Assembly (NCBI GenBank): GCA_948482865.1
Contig: CAOMHR010000007.1
Span: 5,959 to 22,797 of the forward strand
Direction: 5' to 3'
Source: Christensenellaceae bacterium
Lineage (GTDB): Bacteria > Bacillota > Clostridia > Christensenellales > Borkfalkiaceae
DNA length: 16,839 bases
In this document: positions 7,014-13,544 of the stretch, in pieces
Numbering within the stretch: position 1 is the first letter of the stretch
Layout: each line of letters begins with the position of its first letter
Made by a program: the position numbers and the translations under genes
Notes under the pieces: generated by a model
Told to the model about the DNA's origin: nothing
Database searches by the model: none
What the model saw: only the letters and a program-made list of their open reading frames with translations

Positions 7014-7042
7014 ATTTTAACATACGCAACAGAAAAAGGCAA
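7014..7042 (-). promoter_or_regulatory. Promoter of trmB, predicted leaderless
   Basis: On the minus strand, TTGCCT (7037-7042) and TAAAAT (7014-7019) are separated by 17 nt. Six bases (7008-7013) lead to the ATG at 7007, so the expected +1 is the A of ATG. No SD is present. Confidence 0.6.
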
Positions 7043-7123
7043 TCGTGAAAAGGGCACGCTTTTATTTTATTTTTATTTACGGCTTATCCGTTTAAACTCT
7101 GCCGGGCGAGTTATAAATAACCG

Positions 7124-7167
7124 TCGGGTGAAAATAATAATCGCGTAATTCTTCGGGTGAAATTACG
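7124..7167 (+). other. Leader element: direct repeat and small hairpin before the TTG-start gene
   Basis: The 10-mer TCGGGTGAAA occurs at 7124-7133 and 7153-7162, 29 nt apart; CCGGGCGA at 7102-7109 is a weaker relative. The second copy lies mostly in the loop of a 7-bp hairpin, CGTAATT (7144-7150) with AATTACG (7161-7167), that ends just before the SD at 7170-7175. It may be a translational control element. No convincing promoter was found in 7043-7123. Confidence 0.35.
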
Positions 7168-7180
7168 GCAAGGAGTAATT

Positions 7181-7729
7181 TTGACTTTTATACAGATTAT
7201 TGACACTTTCACCTTTTACGGCGCGGATATTGCCCTGCTTGCGGCAGTCACCGCAACACTTACGCAGGTTCTCAAAATAACTTTGCTAAAAAAAGTGCAA
7301 AAAAAAATTCTGACCTTTCTTCCCTTTACTCTGGGAACCCTGCTGTACGCAATATATGCGGCGGTGCGCAATCTGAGTGCAATATACGTTGTGCAGAACT
7401 ATGTTTCTGTTATAGAACACGGGCTTGCAGTCGGTTCGCTGGCAACCCTTTTGTACGTACTGTACGAACAGTTTTTACGCAAAAAGGACTCCCTGTCCGA
7501 AACCGAACAGGTCGTTTCGGCGCTTATAGAAGGCTTCGTACCGGACGACTGCGTTGAAAAAGTCGCAAAGGACGTAACCGACGCGATTTTAAAGGACGTG
7601 ACGGGCAACGGCGCAAAACTGTGCGAAGAAATAATAGGACAGAGCGCGAACGAAGAGATAACCGAGCATGACGTAAGGCTTCTGGCAAAGCTGATTATCG
7701 AAACGCTTGCGCATATGGCTGCAAAATAA
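7181..7729 (+). CDS. Unknown three-TM membrane protein, TTG start
   Basis: I do not recognise this 182-residue protein. The start is placed at TTG 7181-7183 because AAGGAG lies 5 nt upstream (7170-7175); an upstream in-frame GTG at 7157 would put the SD inside the coding region. Three hydrophobic segments are visible at about 12-35, 43-64 and 73-99, followed by a basic FLRKK boundary and a soluble, acidic, helical C-terminal half (about 104-182, pattern ETEQVVSALIEGFVP... and EHDVRLLAKLIIETL). The layout suggests a membrane-anchored helical cytoplasmic domain. It is monocistronic, with a strong terminator just after it. Small membrane proteins such as holins have loosely similar layouts, but no motif supports that name. 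Confidence 0.65.
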   Translation: MTFIQIIDTFTFYGADIALLAAVTATLTQVLKITLLKKVQKKILTFLPFTLGTLLYAIYAAVRNLSAIYVVQNYVSVIEHGLAVGSLATLLYVLYEQFLRKKDSLSETEQVVSALIEGFVPDDCVEKVAKDVTDAILKDVTGNGAKLCEEIIGQSANEEITEHDVRLLAKLIIETLAHMAAK

Positions 7730-7735
7730 CGCCGT

Positions 7736-7775
7736 AAAAAACGTCCGCGCCGTTAAGGCGCGGACGTAAATTTTT
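7736..7775. terminator. Bidirectional intrinsic terminator
   Basis: ACGTCCGCGCC (7741-7751) pairs perfectly with GGCGCGGACGT (7757-7767) around a 5-nt loop. A run of A (7736-7740) lies on one side and AAATTTTT on the other. It ends the membrane-protein gene (+) and, even more convincingly on the minus strand with an uninterrupted U tract, the small ORF at 7791-7928. Confidence 0.9.
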
Positions 7776-7790
7776 GCAAGTGCAGTTGCA

Positions 7791-7928
7791 TCAATCTTCC
7801 TTTATGGCAACGGTAATCGTAACGGTTACGTTGCCGTCTTCGTCCATCGACTGTTTAAGAGTCAGCGCGTTTTCTCCCGTGAGTTCAAGGATACGTTCCA
7901 AAAGTGCGGTAACAATTTTATTGCGCAA
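7791..7928 (-). CDS. Small hypothetical protein (45 aa), TTG start
   Basis: Predicted sequence starts (M)RNKIVTALLERILELTGENA and ends with a strand-like GNVTVTITVAIKED. The start is TTG at 7926-7928 with the SD AGGAG at 7936-7940 (7-nt spacing). The open frame continues upstream without a stop to 8075, but that stretch contains an intrinsic terminator and a structured RNA, so the short version is preferred. It is followed by a strong terminator, and preceded at 18 nt by the RNA terminator at 7946-7976. This arrangement suggests the ORF is expressed by read-through of a regulated leader. A short amphipathic helix plus beta strands is plausible. Function is unknown. Confidence 0.55.
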   Translation of the reverse strand: MRNKIVTALLERILELTGENALTLKQSMDEDGNVTVTITVAIKED

Positions 7929-7945
7929 AATTTTTCTCCTGAAAT

Positions 7946-7976
7946 AAAAAAGTGTGTTCCCAAACCGAGAACACAC
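7946..7976 (-). terminator. Intrinsic terminator ending the structured RNA
   Basis: On the minus strand GTGTGTTC (7969-7976) pairs with GAACACAC (7952-7959) around a 9-nt loop, followed by TTTTTT (7946-7951). It lies upstream of the SD and TTG start of the 45-aa ORF, so it either ends an independent sRNA or works as an attenuator. Confidence 0.88.
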
Positions 7977-8107
7977 CTGCACAAGTACCCCCGATTTGTT
8001 ACCACACAAATTGAACGTATATATAGGAAAAATACCGCGCAAAAAGAGGTACAAAATGCCATTTACATTTTGCACGTAATTTTCCCTTTTTATTCAATTT
8101 ATGTGGT
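7946..8107 (-). ncRNA. Structured RNA of about 162 nt: independent sRNA (6S-like shape) or terminator-bearing leader
   Basis: A strong promoter predicts a 5' end at about 8107. From there ACCACATAAATTGAA (8107-8093) pairs with TTCAATTTGTGTGGT (8015-8001) over 15 continuous pairs with one G-U. Inside, AGGGAAAAT(T)AC (8086-8075) pairs with GTATTTTTCCT, the internal loop between them being AU-rich. The apex is a 10-bp hairpin GTGCAAAATG/CATTTTGTAC with a 7-nt loop and a 13-nt bulge on the 3' side. A single-stranded stretch containing CGGGGGTACTTGTGCAG follows, then the terminator hairpin with six U. Size, closing stem, internal loop and own promoter resemble 6S RNA, but I cannot confirm family membership. 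A cis-acting attenuator for the 45-aa ORF is the main alternative. Confidence 0.6.
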
Positions 8108-8113
8108 AAACCC

Positions 8114-8142
8114 AGTATAACATTAAACCCGTTTATTATCAA
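8114..8142 (-). promoter_or_regulatory. Promoter of the structured RNA
   Basis: On the minus strand TTGATA (8137-8142) and TATACT (8114-8119) are separated by 17 nt. The predicted +1 at about 8107 coincides with the first base of the 15-bp closing stem, which supports the RNA model. Confidence 0.8.
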
Positions 8143-8162
8143 CTTTTTTTCGGAAGATATTA

Positions 8163-8194
8163 AAAATTCCGCCCCTTATAAAGGGCGGAATTTT
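8163..8194 (-). terminator. Intrinsic terminator of the germinant-receptor operon
   Basis: AAAATTCCGCCC (8163-8174) pairs perfectly with GGGCGGAATTTT (8183-8194) around an 8-nt loop. On the minus strand it follows directly after the gerC-like TAG stop and leads into UUUUUAA. It isolates the ger operon from the downstream RNA promoter. Confidence 0.93.
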
Positions 8195-9475
8195 CTAATT
8201 TGCGCTCTGTATATCTATTTTATAATTAACTTTCATTCTCGTAAGCAAATCGTCTTTAAAAGCGTCGTAGTATTTGTTGTTGTGCTTATACAGCAGATTG
8301 CGCGCTCCCAAAAGGTCGCAACCCGTCTCTTTGCAAATTTCCACAAGGTTTGAAAGGCGGTTTTCAAGCTCCTTTTCCGCGTCCTTTAAAACGGTTTCCT
8401 TCACGGCGTCGTCTGTAGGAACGTCCTTTGGGTCGAGAGTCTTTTTCTTGCCCTGAATCTGCGCCTTCGCCTTAAAACTCATTGTGAGTTCGGGTACGCT
8501 GTTATTCACTTTGAGTTTTATAGAGCTTTTTGCGTTTTTCATACCTATCGTGTAGTGGATACCGTCGGAATCGAAGGGCATAACCGCAAGACGCAAGTCG
8601 TTTTTCAGAACGTCCAGCGCGAACGACTGGCTTTCGTCGAGTATGCCCGCATATTTTCCGTCAGCAAATATTACCGTCCTTCTTGCGGTGAACTCCACCG
8701 GTTCGCCGCTTTGCGCGCTGCTCCCCGAACCTGAACCCGAACCGCCGCCCTGCGAACCGCCGCCCTGCGAGCCGCCGCCCGAAGTTTCGCTCTGTCCGCC
8801 GCCCGAACTTCCCGAACTTCCTTCCGCGGCGTCGCCGCCGACGCTGTCGCCGTTACCGCCGTTTTGCGAAGTGCCGGGTTTATTGGCTTCGATAAAGGGC
8901 ATATAGCACGCCGCGCTCTTTGAAAAATTGGTTTCGGCTATGTCTTTCAGATTTACCGACGAAACGTTTGCCGACTTTTCAAGCTCTACAGACAACACCT
9001 GCTGTATTGCCGAAGCCGTTTCGGGGTCTACCGTCGCGGGCATTGCAAGCATATCGGAAGCCTTTCCTTTGCACATTGCGACGTAGGCGGTCAGCTCGGA
9101 GTAGTTGCGCCTGTAAAAACAGCTTAAAACTTTAAACAGTTCCTCCTTGCGGCACTCTTCGCCTATTAAAATCAGCTTACAAAATAACAGTTTGGGATAA
9201 AATCCCGTCTTCGAATTTATTTCGTTCAGCGCGTCCGCAACAGTAATTCCGCTGCCCTGAACCTGCGTGTACTGGATATTTTCGCCGTTTTCGGCAGGCT
9301 GCGGTACTGCGAGCTGCGCTGTAACCTGCACTTCGCCATCCTGCGTGTCCACGCCCACCGCCACTATAATGGAAGTTTTGCGGATATCCACCAGACCGAA
9401 GTCGTTGGTAAAGAACAATCCTATGAGAGCGATTATTATAGCCCAATATATTATAACGGAAAGTTTTTTAATCAT
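8195..9475 (-). CDS. Germinant receptor C-subunit, Ger(x)C family, without a lipobox
   Basis: A 426-residue protein of the Ger(x)C family, the peripheral subunit of spore germinant receptors. The start is the ATG at 9473-9475 with AAGGAG upstream; the longer frame lies within the previous gene. Typical opening context is present (VDIRKTSIIVAVGVD, 29-43), followed by the N-terminal domain (to about 198) and C-terminal domain (from about 259, VEFTARRTVIFADGKYAGILD). In most relatives the signal peptide ends in an L-x-G-C-W/D lipobox. Here the N-terminus is a hydrophobic helix (about 7-23) running into FFTNDFGLVD with no Cys, so the protein is probably membrane-anchored by the helix rather than lipidated. 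The two domains are joined by a Gly/Ser-rich linker (about 201-258). It is the last gene of the A-B-C operon, overlapping gerB by 4 nt (ATGA). Confidence 0.9.
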   Translation of the reverse strand: MIKKLSVIIYWAIIIALIGLFFTNDFGLVDIRKTSIIVAVGVDTQDGEVQVTAQLAVPQPAENGENIQYTQVQGSGITVADALNEINSKTGFYPKLLFCKLILIGEECRKEELFKVLSCFYRRNYSELTAYVAMCKGKASDMLAMPATVDPETASAIQQVLSVELEKSANVSSVNLKDIAETNFSKSAACYMPFIEANKPGTSQNGGNGDSVGGDAAEGSSGSSGGGQSETSGGGSQGGGSQGGGSGSGSGSSAQSGEPVEFTARRTVIFADGKYAGILDESQSFALDVLKNDLRLAVMPFDSDGIHYTIGMKNAKSSIKLKVNNSVPELTMSFKAKAQIQGKKKTLDPKDVPTDDAVKETVLKDAEKELENRLSNLVEICKETGCDLLGARNLLYKHNNKYYDAFKDDLLTRMKVNYKIDIQSAN

Positions 9476-10533
9476 TTTGCTCTCCTTTTCATTGCCCAGC
9501 TCAGAAGCGGAACCACGGTAGCAAACAGCAGGAACACAATCCACAGCCATTTACCGAACACCTGGCTTAAAGAGTTGTATTTGCTGTCGAGAACAATTAT
9601 CAGAACCAGAAGAACCCCGTTAACTATCGCGGACAGCGCAGCCCTGTTTTGCCAACCCGTACATTCGGCAAAGCAATGCACCGCAAGCTGGATATTCAGA
9701 ACCACCGCAAACAGCATTACCACTTCAAGCACGTACAGCGCGACCAGGTCTATCCTTCCAAGCAAATCTATAGCGGGGAAAAACAGCGAAATTTTAGAGA
9801 TGGCAAACTGTCTTGACACCGCCGCTTCGCCGTAAATTCCGTAGTAAATGAACAGTATCAGCATAACGAGAAGCCCGCCGCCGATATAAGACGCGGTTAT
9901 TTTTGTGGCGTCCCATTTATTGTATTTGAAATGCCCCATAAACATTAACAGCCAGCAGGGCTCGAAAAACAGGTACGCCGTTGCAAGCGAACCGCCGAAC
10001 AGGTCCTTTGCCGGAGTTTTAAACGCGGGCAAAAAATTATCCCAGTGAACTTCCCACAGCGACATTACCAAAAGGAAAAGTAGGGAAAGAACGAACAGCG
10101 GCAGACAGATGTCCGCGCTTCTTCCTATGTTGGTAAACTTTTTGCTTGCCGCATAGACCGAAAACATAAAAAACGGCAAAAATACCAGCAGCGACGGCAC
10201 GGTATCGTAAAAAATAGCGTGCGTATACAGCTTTTGCTCGCTGAGCGGCATTATGGTGCCGAGAATAAAAAACAGACCGAATAATCCGTAAACTATCCTT
10301 GCGCATATATTGCCGAGCGTTCCTTCGATTAACTGAAACAGCGTTTTATCCGTGCGCGAGCAAAGATAACTTATAGCCCACACCACCACTGCCTGCACCG
10401 CAAAACTGAACAGCGCGGGGAACCATAAATCCCTGCCGCACAGCGAAGACAAAAAAGTGGGATAAATTATTATTTTTGATACAGCCGTATAGGCAAGCAT
10501 AATAAAACAAATCTGTCTTGTGCAAATTTTCAT
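9472..10533 (-). CDS. Germinant receptor B-subunit, spore germination permease (GerAB/GerKB-like)
   Basis: A 353-residue integral membrane protein of the spore germination permease family (APC superfamily), with about ten hydrophobic segments. Characteristic context includes the opening RQICFIMLAYTAVSKIIIYP, the central EVHWDNFLPAFKTPAKDLFGGS segment (about 160-182) and RIDLVALYVLEVVMLF (about 262-277). In described receptors this subunit sits in the spore inner membrane and binds germinant in its transmembrane core. Length is typical. ATGA overlaps join it to the A subunit upstream and the C subunit downstream, implying a fixed stoichiometric operon. Which germinant it recognises cannot be told from sequence. 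Confidence 0.92.
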   Translation of the reverse strand: MKICTRQICFIMLAYTAVSKIIIYPTFLSSLCGRDLWFPALFSFAVQAVVVWAISYLCSRTDKTLFQLIEGTLGNICARIVYGLFGLFFILGTIMPLSEQKLYTHAIFYDTVPSLLVFLPFFMFSVYAASKKFTNIGRSADICLPLFVLSLLFLLVMSLWEVHWDNFLPAFKTPAKDLFGGSLATAYLFFEPCWLLMFMGHFKYNKWDATKITASYIGGGLLVMLILFIYYGIYGEAAVSRQFAISKISLFFPAIDLLGRIDLVALYVLEVVMLFAVVLNIQLAVHCFAECTGWQNRAALSAIVNGVLLVLIIVLDSKYNSLSQVFGKWLWIVFLLFATVVPLLSWAMKRRAK

Positions 10534-11957
10534 TTTGCCTTATACCTCACTTTGTTCTGCGTTCCATAAGACCTTGGACGGTCTTTCAGATTTTTCATAT
10601 TCGCTTTTACCATACTGTCATACAAGTCGCTCTTCACAACGGGTGCGAAAGGCGCCAGCAGGGGCGCGCCGTACGACTGCTCGGTAACCAGATAGCATAT
10701 GATAAACGCCGCAAACAACACTATGCCGAAAGGACCTATACTGCCCGATATTATCAGAAATATCCAGCGCAGCGTAGAAGTAGTTTCAACAAGGTCGGGC
10801 GTAGTATACAGGCAGATTGCGGAAAACGCTACGATTATAATGGCGGGCGTGGAAATTATACCCGCTTTTACCGCGGTATCGCCGAGAACCAGCGCGCCCA
10901 CTACCGACAGGGCAAGCCCGACGTACTTTGGCATTCGTATAGACGCTTCGTTCAGCACTTCCAACACAAACAGGGTGAAAAACATTTCCACGCTGGGCGA
11001 AAGCGGCAGTCCCGAAATGGAACTTGAAATTTTCAACAACAGCTGAAAGGGTATAAGCTGAATTTTGAAAAGCTGCGCCGAGATATACATAGCTGGCAAG
11101 AACATACCCACCATAAGCGAGAATACGCGCAGTATCCTTAATATCGTAGACCTGTACGATACGGAGTAATAATCTTCCGCCGTCTGCAAATCTTCGGTAA
11201 GAATATACGGCACGGTCAACGCTATGGGAGAACCGTCAACTATAATGCCCACCCTGCCTTCGCACACCTTGGCGCAAAAAATATCGGGCTTTTCGCTGGT
11301 GCCGTTGCGCTTGAAAAGCGACTTGGGACTGCCCGAAATGAACTGGGCGATATAGCTTGAATCGGGTATCAGATCTATCTCGTTGTCGGCAATGCGTTTT
11401 TCCACTTCTTCGGGCAAGCCCTTTTTCACCACGTCGTCCAGATAAATCAGCGCAACCGCCGTGTCCGACCGCTGTCCCGATTTAAGCATTTTTATATGCA
11501 GTTTTTCGCTCTTTAATCTCTTTCTGACCAGCCCTAAATTTACCTTAATGTCTTCGGTAAACCCTTCGCGCGGTCCTTTTAACGTGACCTGCGTGGGCGG
11601 TTCCGCGACCGAGCGCCCCGGGGGATTTTTAAGACCTATTACAAAAAAGTCCTTTTCCCCGTCCACAAACAGCACGGCGTTTCCGTCCGAAACTTCCGTT
11701 ATACCGTCCTTTATCTTTTTACAGTCCTTAACTTCGGGCGAAGCCAACAAAAGTTTCACTTCTTCCAGTTTGGCGTCCCGCCCCACTTCCCTTAAAGGTT
11801 TTACCACAAGCTCGCCCAGAAGTTGCTTATCGGCTATTCCGTCGGCGTAAATTGCGGCAAACTTCTTTCCCGCGGACGACTGAAATTCGAAAACTATTAT
11901 GTCCTGCGAAGTCAGAACGTCCTTTATACCTTTAATATTTTTTTCCAGAGTTACCAT
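10530..11957 (-). CDS. Germinant receptor A-subunit (GerA/GerKA family)
   Basis: A 475-residue GerA-family protein. It has a soluble N-terminal domain (to about 250) with the family signature TLKGPREGFTEDIKVNLGLVRKRLKS (125-150), then a membrane domain (about 274-435) with FLPAMYISAQLF and LPLSPSVEMF. The C-terminal tail matches the family (YGAPLLAPFAPVVKSDLYDS). The A subunit is described as an oligomeric ion channel opened when the B subunit binds germinant. The start is the ATG at 11955-11957. It has no SD but a TAAAAT hexamer exactly 6 nt upstream. It is divergent from padR across 98 bp. I looked for sigma-G/sigma-F motifs expected for a forespore gene and saw none clearly. Confidence 0.93.
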   Translation of the reverse strand: MVTLEKNIKGIKDVLTSQDIIVFEFQSSAGKKFAAIYADGIADKQLLGELVVKPLREVGRDAKLEEVKLLLASPEVKDCKKIKDGITEVSDGNAVLFVDGEKDFFVIGLKNPPGRSVAEPPTQVTLKGPREGFTEDIKVNLGLVRKRLKSEKLHIKMLKSGQRSDTAVALIYLDDVVKKGLPEEVEKRIADNEIDLIPDSSYIAQFISGSPKSLFKRNGTSEKPDIFCAKVCEGRVGIIVDGSPIALTVPYILTEDLQTAEDYYSVSYRSTILRILRVFSLMVGMFLPAMYISAQLFKIQLIPFQLLLKISSSISGLPLSPSVEMFFTLFVLEVLNEASIRMPKYVGLALSVVGALVLGDTAVKAGIISTPAIIIVAFSAICLYTTPDLVETTSTLRWIFLIISGSIGPFGIVLFAAFIICYLVTEQSYGAPLLAPFAPVVKSDLYDSMVKANMKNLKDRPRSYGTQNKVRYKAK

Positions 11958-11963
11958 AAAAAC

Positions 11964-11969
11964 ATTTTA
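11964..11969 (-). promoter_or_regulatory. Candidate -10 of the ger operon, predicted leaderless
   Basis: TAAAAT on the minus strand lies exactly 6 nt (11958-11963) before the gerA ATG, the same geometry as queH, the carbamoyltransferase and trmB. There is no good -35 at 16-18 nt, so this promoter is less certain than the others. Confidence 0.4.
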
Positions 11970-11988
11970 AGTAAAAATTACAAAAAAA

Positions 11989-12002
11989 TACTTTAAAAAG
12001 TA
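11989..12002. promoter_or_regulatory. Palindrome TACTTT-AA-AAAGTA
   Basis: A perfect 6+2+6 inverted repeat just upstream of the padR -35 and within the padR/gerA divergent region. It may be a second regulator-binding site or simply AT-rich chance symmetry. Confidence 0.35.
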
Positions 12003-12003
12003 C

Positions 12004-12032
12004 TTGACTTTTCATACTATGTAATGTATAGT
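12004..12032 (+). promoter_or_regulatory. Promoter of padR
   Basis: TTGACT (12004-12009) and TATAGT (12027-12032) are separated by 17 nt. The predicted leader carries CGGAG (12044-12048), 7 nt before the ATG, so this gene is translated from an ordinary leader. Confidence 0.85.
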
Positions 12033-12034
12033 AT
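12014..12034. promoter_or_regulatory. Likely PadR operator
   Basis: A perfect inverted repeat, ATACTAT (12014-12020) and ATAGTAT (12028-12034), around GTAATGT. It covers the spacer and -10 of the padR promoter, so bound PadR would block RNA polymerase. PadR-family autorepression through such AT-rich dyads is well established; binding here is inferred. Confidence 0.7.
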
Positions 12035-12055
12035 TAGACAAAGCGGAGTATTCGT

Positions 12056-12367
12056 ATGGACAGTCAATTGAAAAAAGGCGTACTTGAAGTATGCGTGCTG
12101 TATGCCATAAGCAAAGGCGAAAGCTACGGCTACAAAATAATAAGCGATTTGCAGGGAATAATAGAAATATCCGAAAGCACGCTCTACCCTATCCTGAAAA
12201 GGCTTGAAGCGGGCGGTTTTTTAACCACCAAGACGGCGGAATACGGCGGAAGGCTTAGGCGGTATTATAAAATTACGCCCGACGGCGAAAGAAAACTTTT
12301 TGCCGGAAAGACAGATTTACTTGAAATTATTACAATACACAACAAATTATTCGGAGGTAAGTTATGA
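12056..12367 (+). CDS. PadR-family transcriptional regulator
   Basis: A 103-residue winged-helix protein. The sequence MDSQLKKGVLEVCVLYAISKGESYGYKIISDL, then ISESTLYPILKRLEAGGFL (recognition helix and wing) and GRLRRYYKITPDGERKL, is the canonical PadR core. These are dimeric repressors that usually control a membrane or efflux gene next to them. Its stop codon overlaps the ATG of the next gene (ATGA), so it forms an operon with the HAAS/DUF4097-like protein. A dyad over its own promoter suggests autoregulation. Identification is secure. Confidence 0.95.
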   Translation: MDSQLKKGVLEVCVLYAISKGESYGYKIISDLQGIIEISESTLYPILKRLEAGGFLTTKTAEYGGRLRRYYKITPDGERKLFAGKTDLLEIITIHNKLFGGKL

Positions 12368-13470
12368 AATATAACGAATGGCGCGACGAGCTGAAAAACA
12401 ACCTTTTGGGCGTTAGCGAAAGCGAGAGAGAGCGCGTTCTCGATTACTACGCGGAAGCATACGCCGACAGGCGCGAAGCGGGTTTTTCCGAGCGCGAAAT
12501 TATAGAAGAATTCGGCGCGCCCTACGACGCGGCTCAGAGAATATTAGCGGAAACGCCCAAAACCGAAGCAGAACCCGCTCCCGCCAAGACTGCGCCCAAA
12601 CCTGCGCCCGTTCTTCCCGCGGCGGCGGTTACACCTGCTTTTGTTCCGCAGACGGCGGCTGCCGCACCCGCGCCAAAGGCAAAAAAATCTAACAAGGTCT
12701 GGATAATTCCGTTGGTTGTTACAATCGCGGTACTGGTTATACTTTTAGCGATACTCCTGCCCGTCCGCTCGGCTTGCCGCGCAATGCGCACCAAGTTCGA
12801 AATGCAGAGTTACGAATCGGCGCAGGAAGTTACCGCGTTGAATATGACCATAGTCGGCTCTTTCAGGACCGAATTTTATGACGGCGAAAAAGTTGTAATA
12901 GATTACCCGGTTGCAAACGTTTACAACACATCTCTGACGGAGAGCGGCGGCACGCTGCATTATACCGCAAAACTGAAAGCGACTCCGTTCTGGGGTCACT
13001 ACAATATTCCCGACGCGGTTGTCAAACTGCCGAAGAGCAAAGCGTTTGACATTACAGCCGAAATAAGCGCGGGCAGCGCGTATCTCTGTAACGGAAATTA
13101 CAACGATGTAAAACTGACTTTACAGGCGGGCAGCCTTGAAACAGGTTCTATAGAGTGCGTTACTTTCGACGCGGATATAGACGCGGGTTCGCTGTACGCA
13201 AAGGGCGTTAAATGCAACAAATTGCTTTGCGACGTAGACGCGGGCGGTATTGAAATAGAAAGACTGACCTGCAATACTTTGAAAGCAAACGTTGATATGG
13301 GTTCGGCGGAAATAGGTATGACGGGCGCAAAAAACGAATACAATATAACCGTAAACTGCGATATGGGTTCAACCAACCTGACTTCGCAAACCGTCCCCGG
13401 CGCAAGCAAGACTATAGACATAAGCGTAAATATGGGGTCGATAGCCGTCTCGTTTGACAACCGTATATAA
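12364..13470 (+). CDS. HAAS (DUF1700)-domain membrane protein with DUF4097-like beta-repeat region
   Basis: A 368-residue protein. Residues 1-65 (EWRDELKNNLLGVSESERERVLDYYAEAYADR...EEFGAPYDAAQRILAE) match the HAAS/DUF1700 helical domain commonly encoded next to PadR regulators. A Pro/Ala-rich linker (66-108), one transmembrane helix (112-134) and an exported C-terminal region follow. The latter contains short turn repeats (DAGSL, DAGGIE, DMGSAEI, DMGSTNL, NMGSIAV) spaced by about 20 residues, as in DUF4097/adhesin-like beta-solenoids. Start ATG 12364 has GGAGG at 12353-12357 and overlaps the padR stop. Such PadR-HAAS pairs are thought to sense envelope state; the exact role is unknown. A terminator follows 8 nt after the stop. 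Confidence 0.85.
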   Translation: MKYNEWRDELKNNLLGVSESERERVLDYYAEAYADRREAGFSEREIIEEFGAPYDAAQRILAETPKTEAEPAPAKTAPKPAPVLPAAAVTPAFVPQTAAAAPAPKAKKSNKVWIIPLVVTIAVLVILLAILLPVRSACRAMRTKFEMQSYESAQEVTALNMTIVGSFRTEFYDGEKVVIDYPVANVYNTSLTESGGTLHYTAKLKATPFWGHYNIPDAVVKLPKSKAFDITAEISAGSAYLCNGNYNDVKLTLQAGSLETGSIECVTFDADIDAGSLYAKGVKCNKLLCDVDAGGIEIERLTCNTLKANVDMGSAEIGMTGAKNEYNITVNCDMGSTNLTSQTVPGASKTIDISVNMGSIAVSFDNRI

Positions 13471-13477
13471 AAATGCT

Positions 13478-13510
13478 AAAATACAGCCGTAAATTGCGGC
13501 TGTATTTTTT
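13478..13510 (+). terminator. Intrinsic terminator after the padR operon
   Basis: AAAATACAGCCG-type arm (13478-13489) pairs with CGGCTGTATTTT (13497-13508) around a 7-nt loop, followed by more T up to 13510. It separates the padR operon from the DNA glycosylase gene. Confidence 0.9.
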
Positions 13511-13544
13511 ATGCTCTGCGATACGAAAACAAAAGGTAATACTA

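Noticed and set aside
7929..8075. N-terminal extension of the small ORF to a 94-residue protein
   Set aside because: The extension runs through a structured RNA and an intrinsic terminator, and the SD supports the TTG at 7928.
8643..8906. Proline-rich ORF on the plus strand opposite gerC
   Set aside because: It is a shadow of the Gly/Ser-rich linker codons, with no SD or promoter.
13473..13544. Upstream ATG for the DNA glycosylase
   Set aside because: It covers the padR-operon terminator, and the added residues have no family match.
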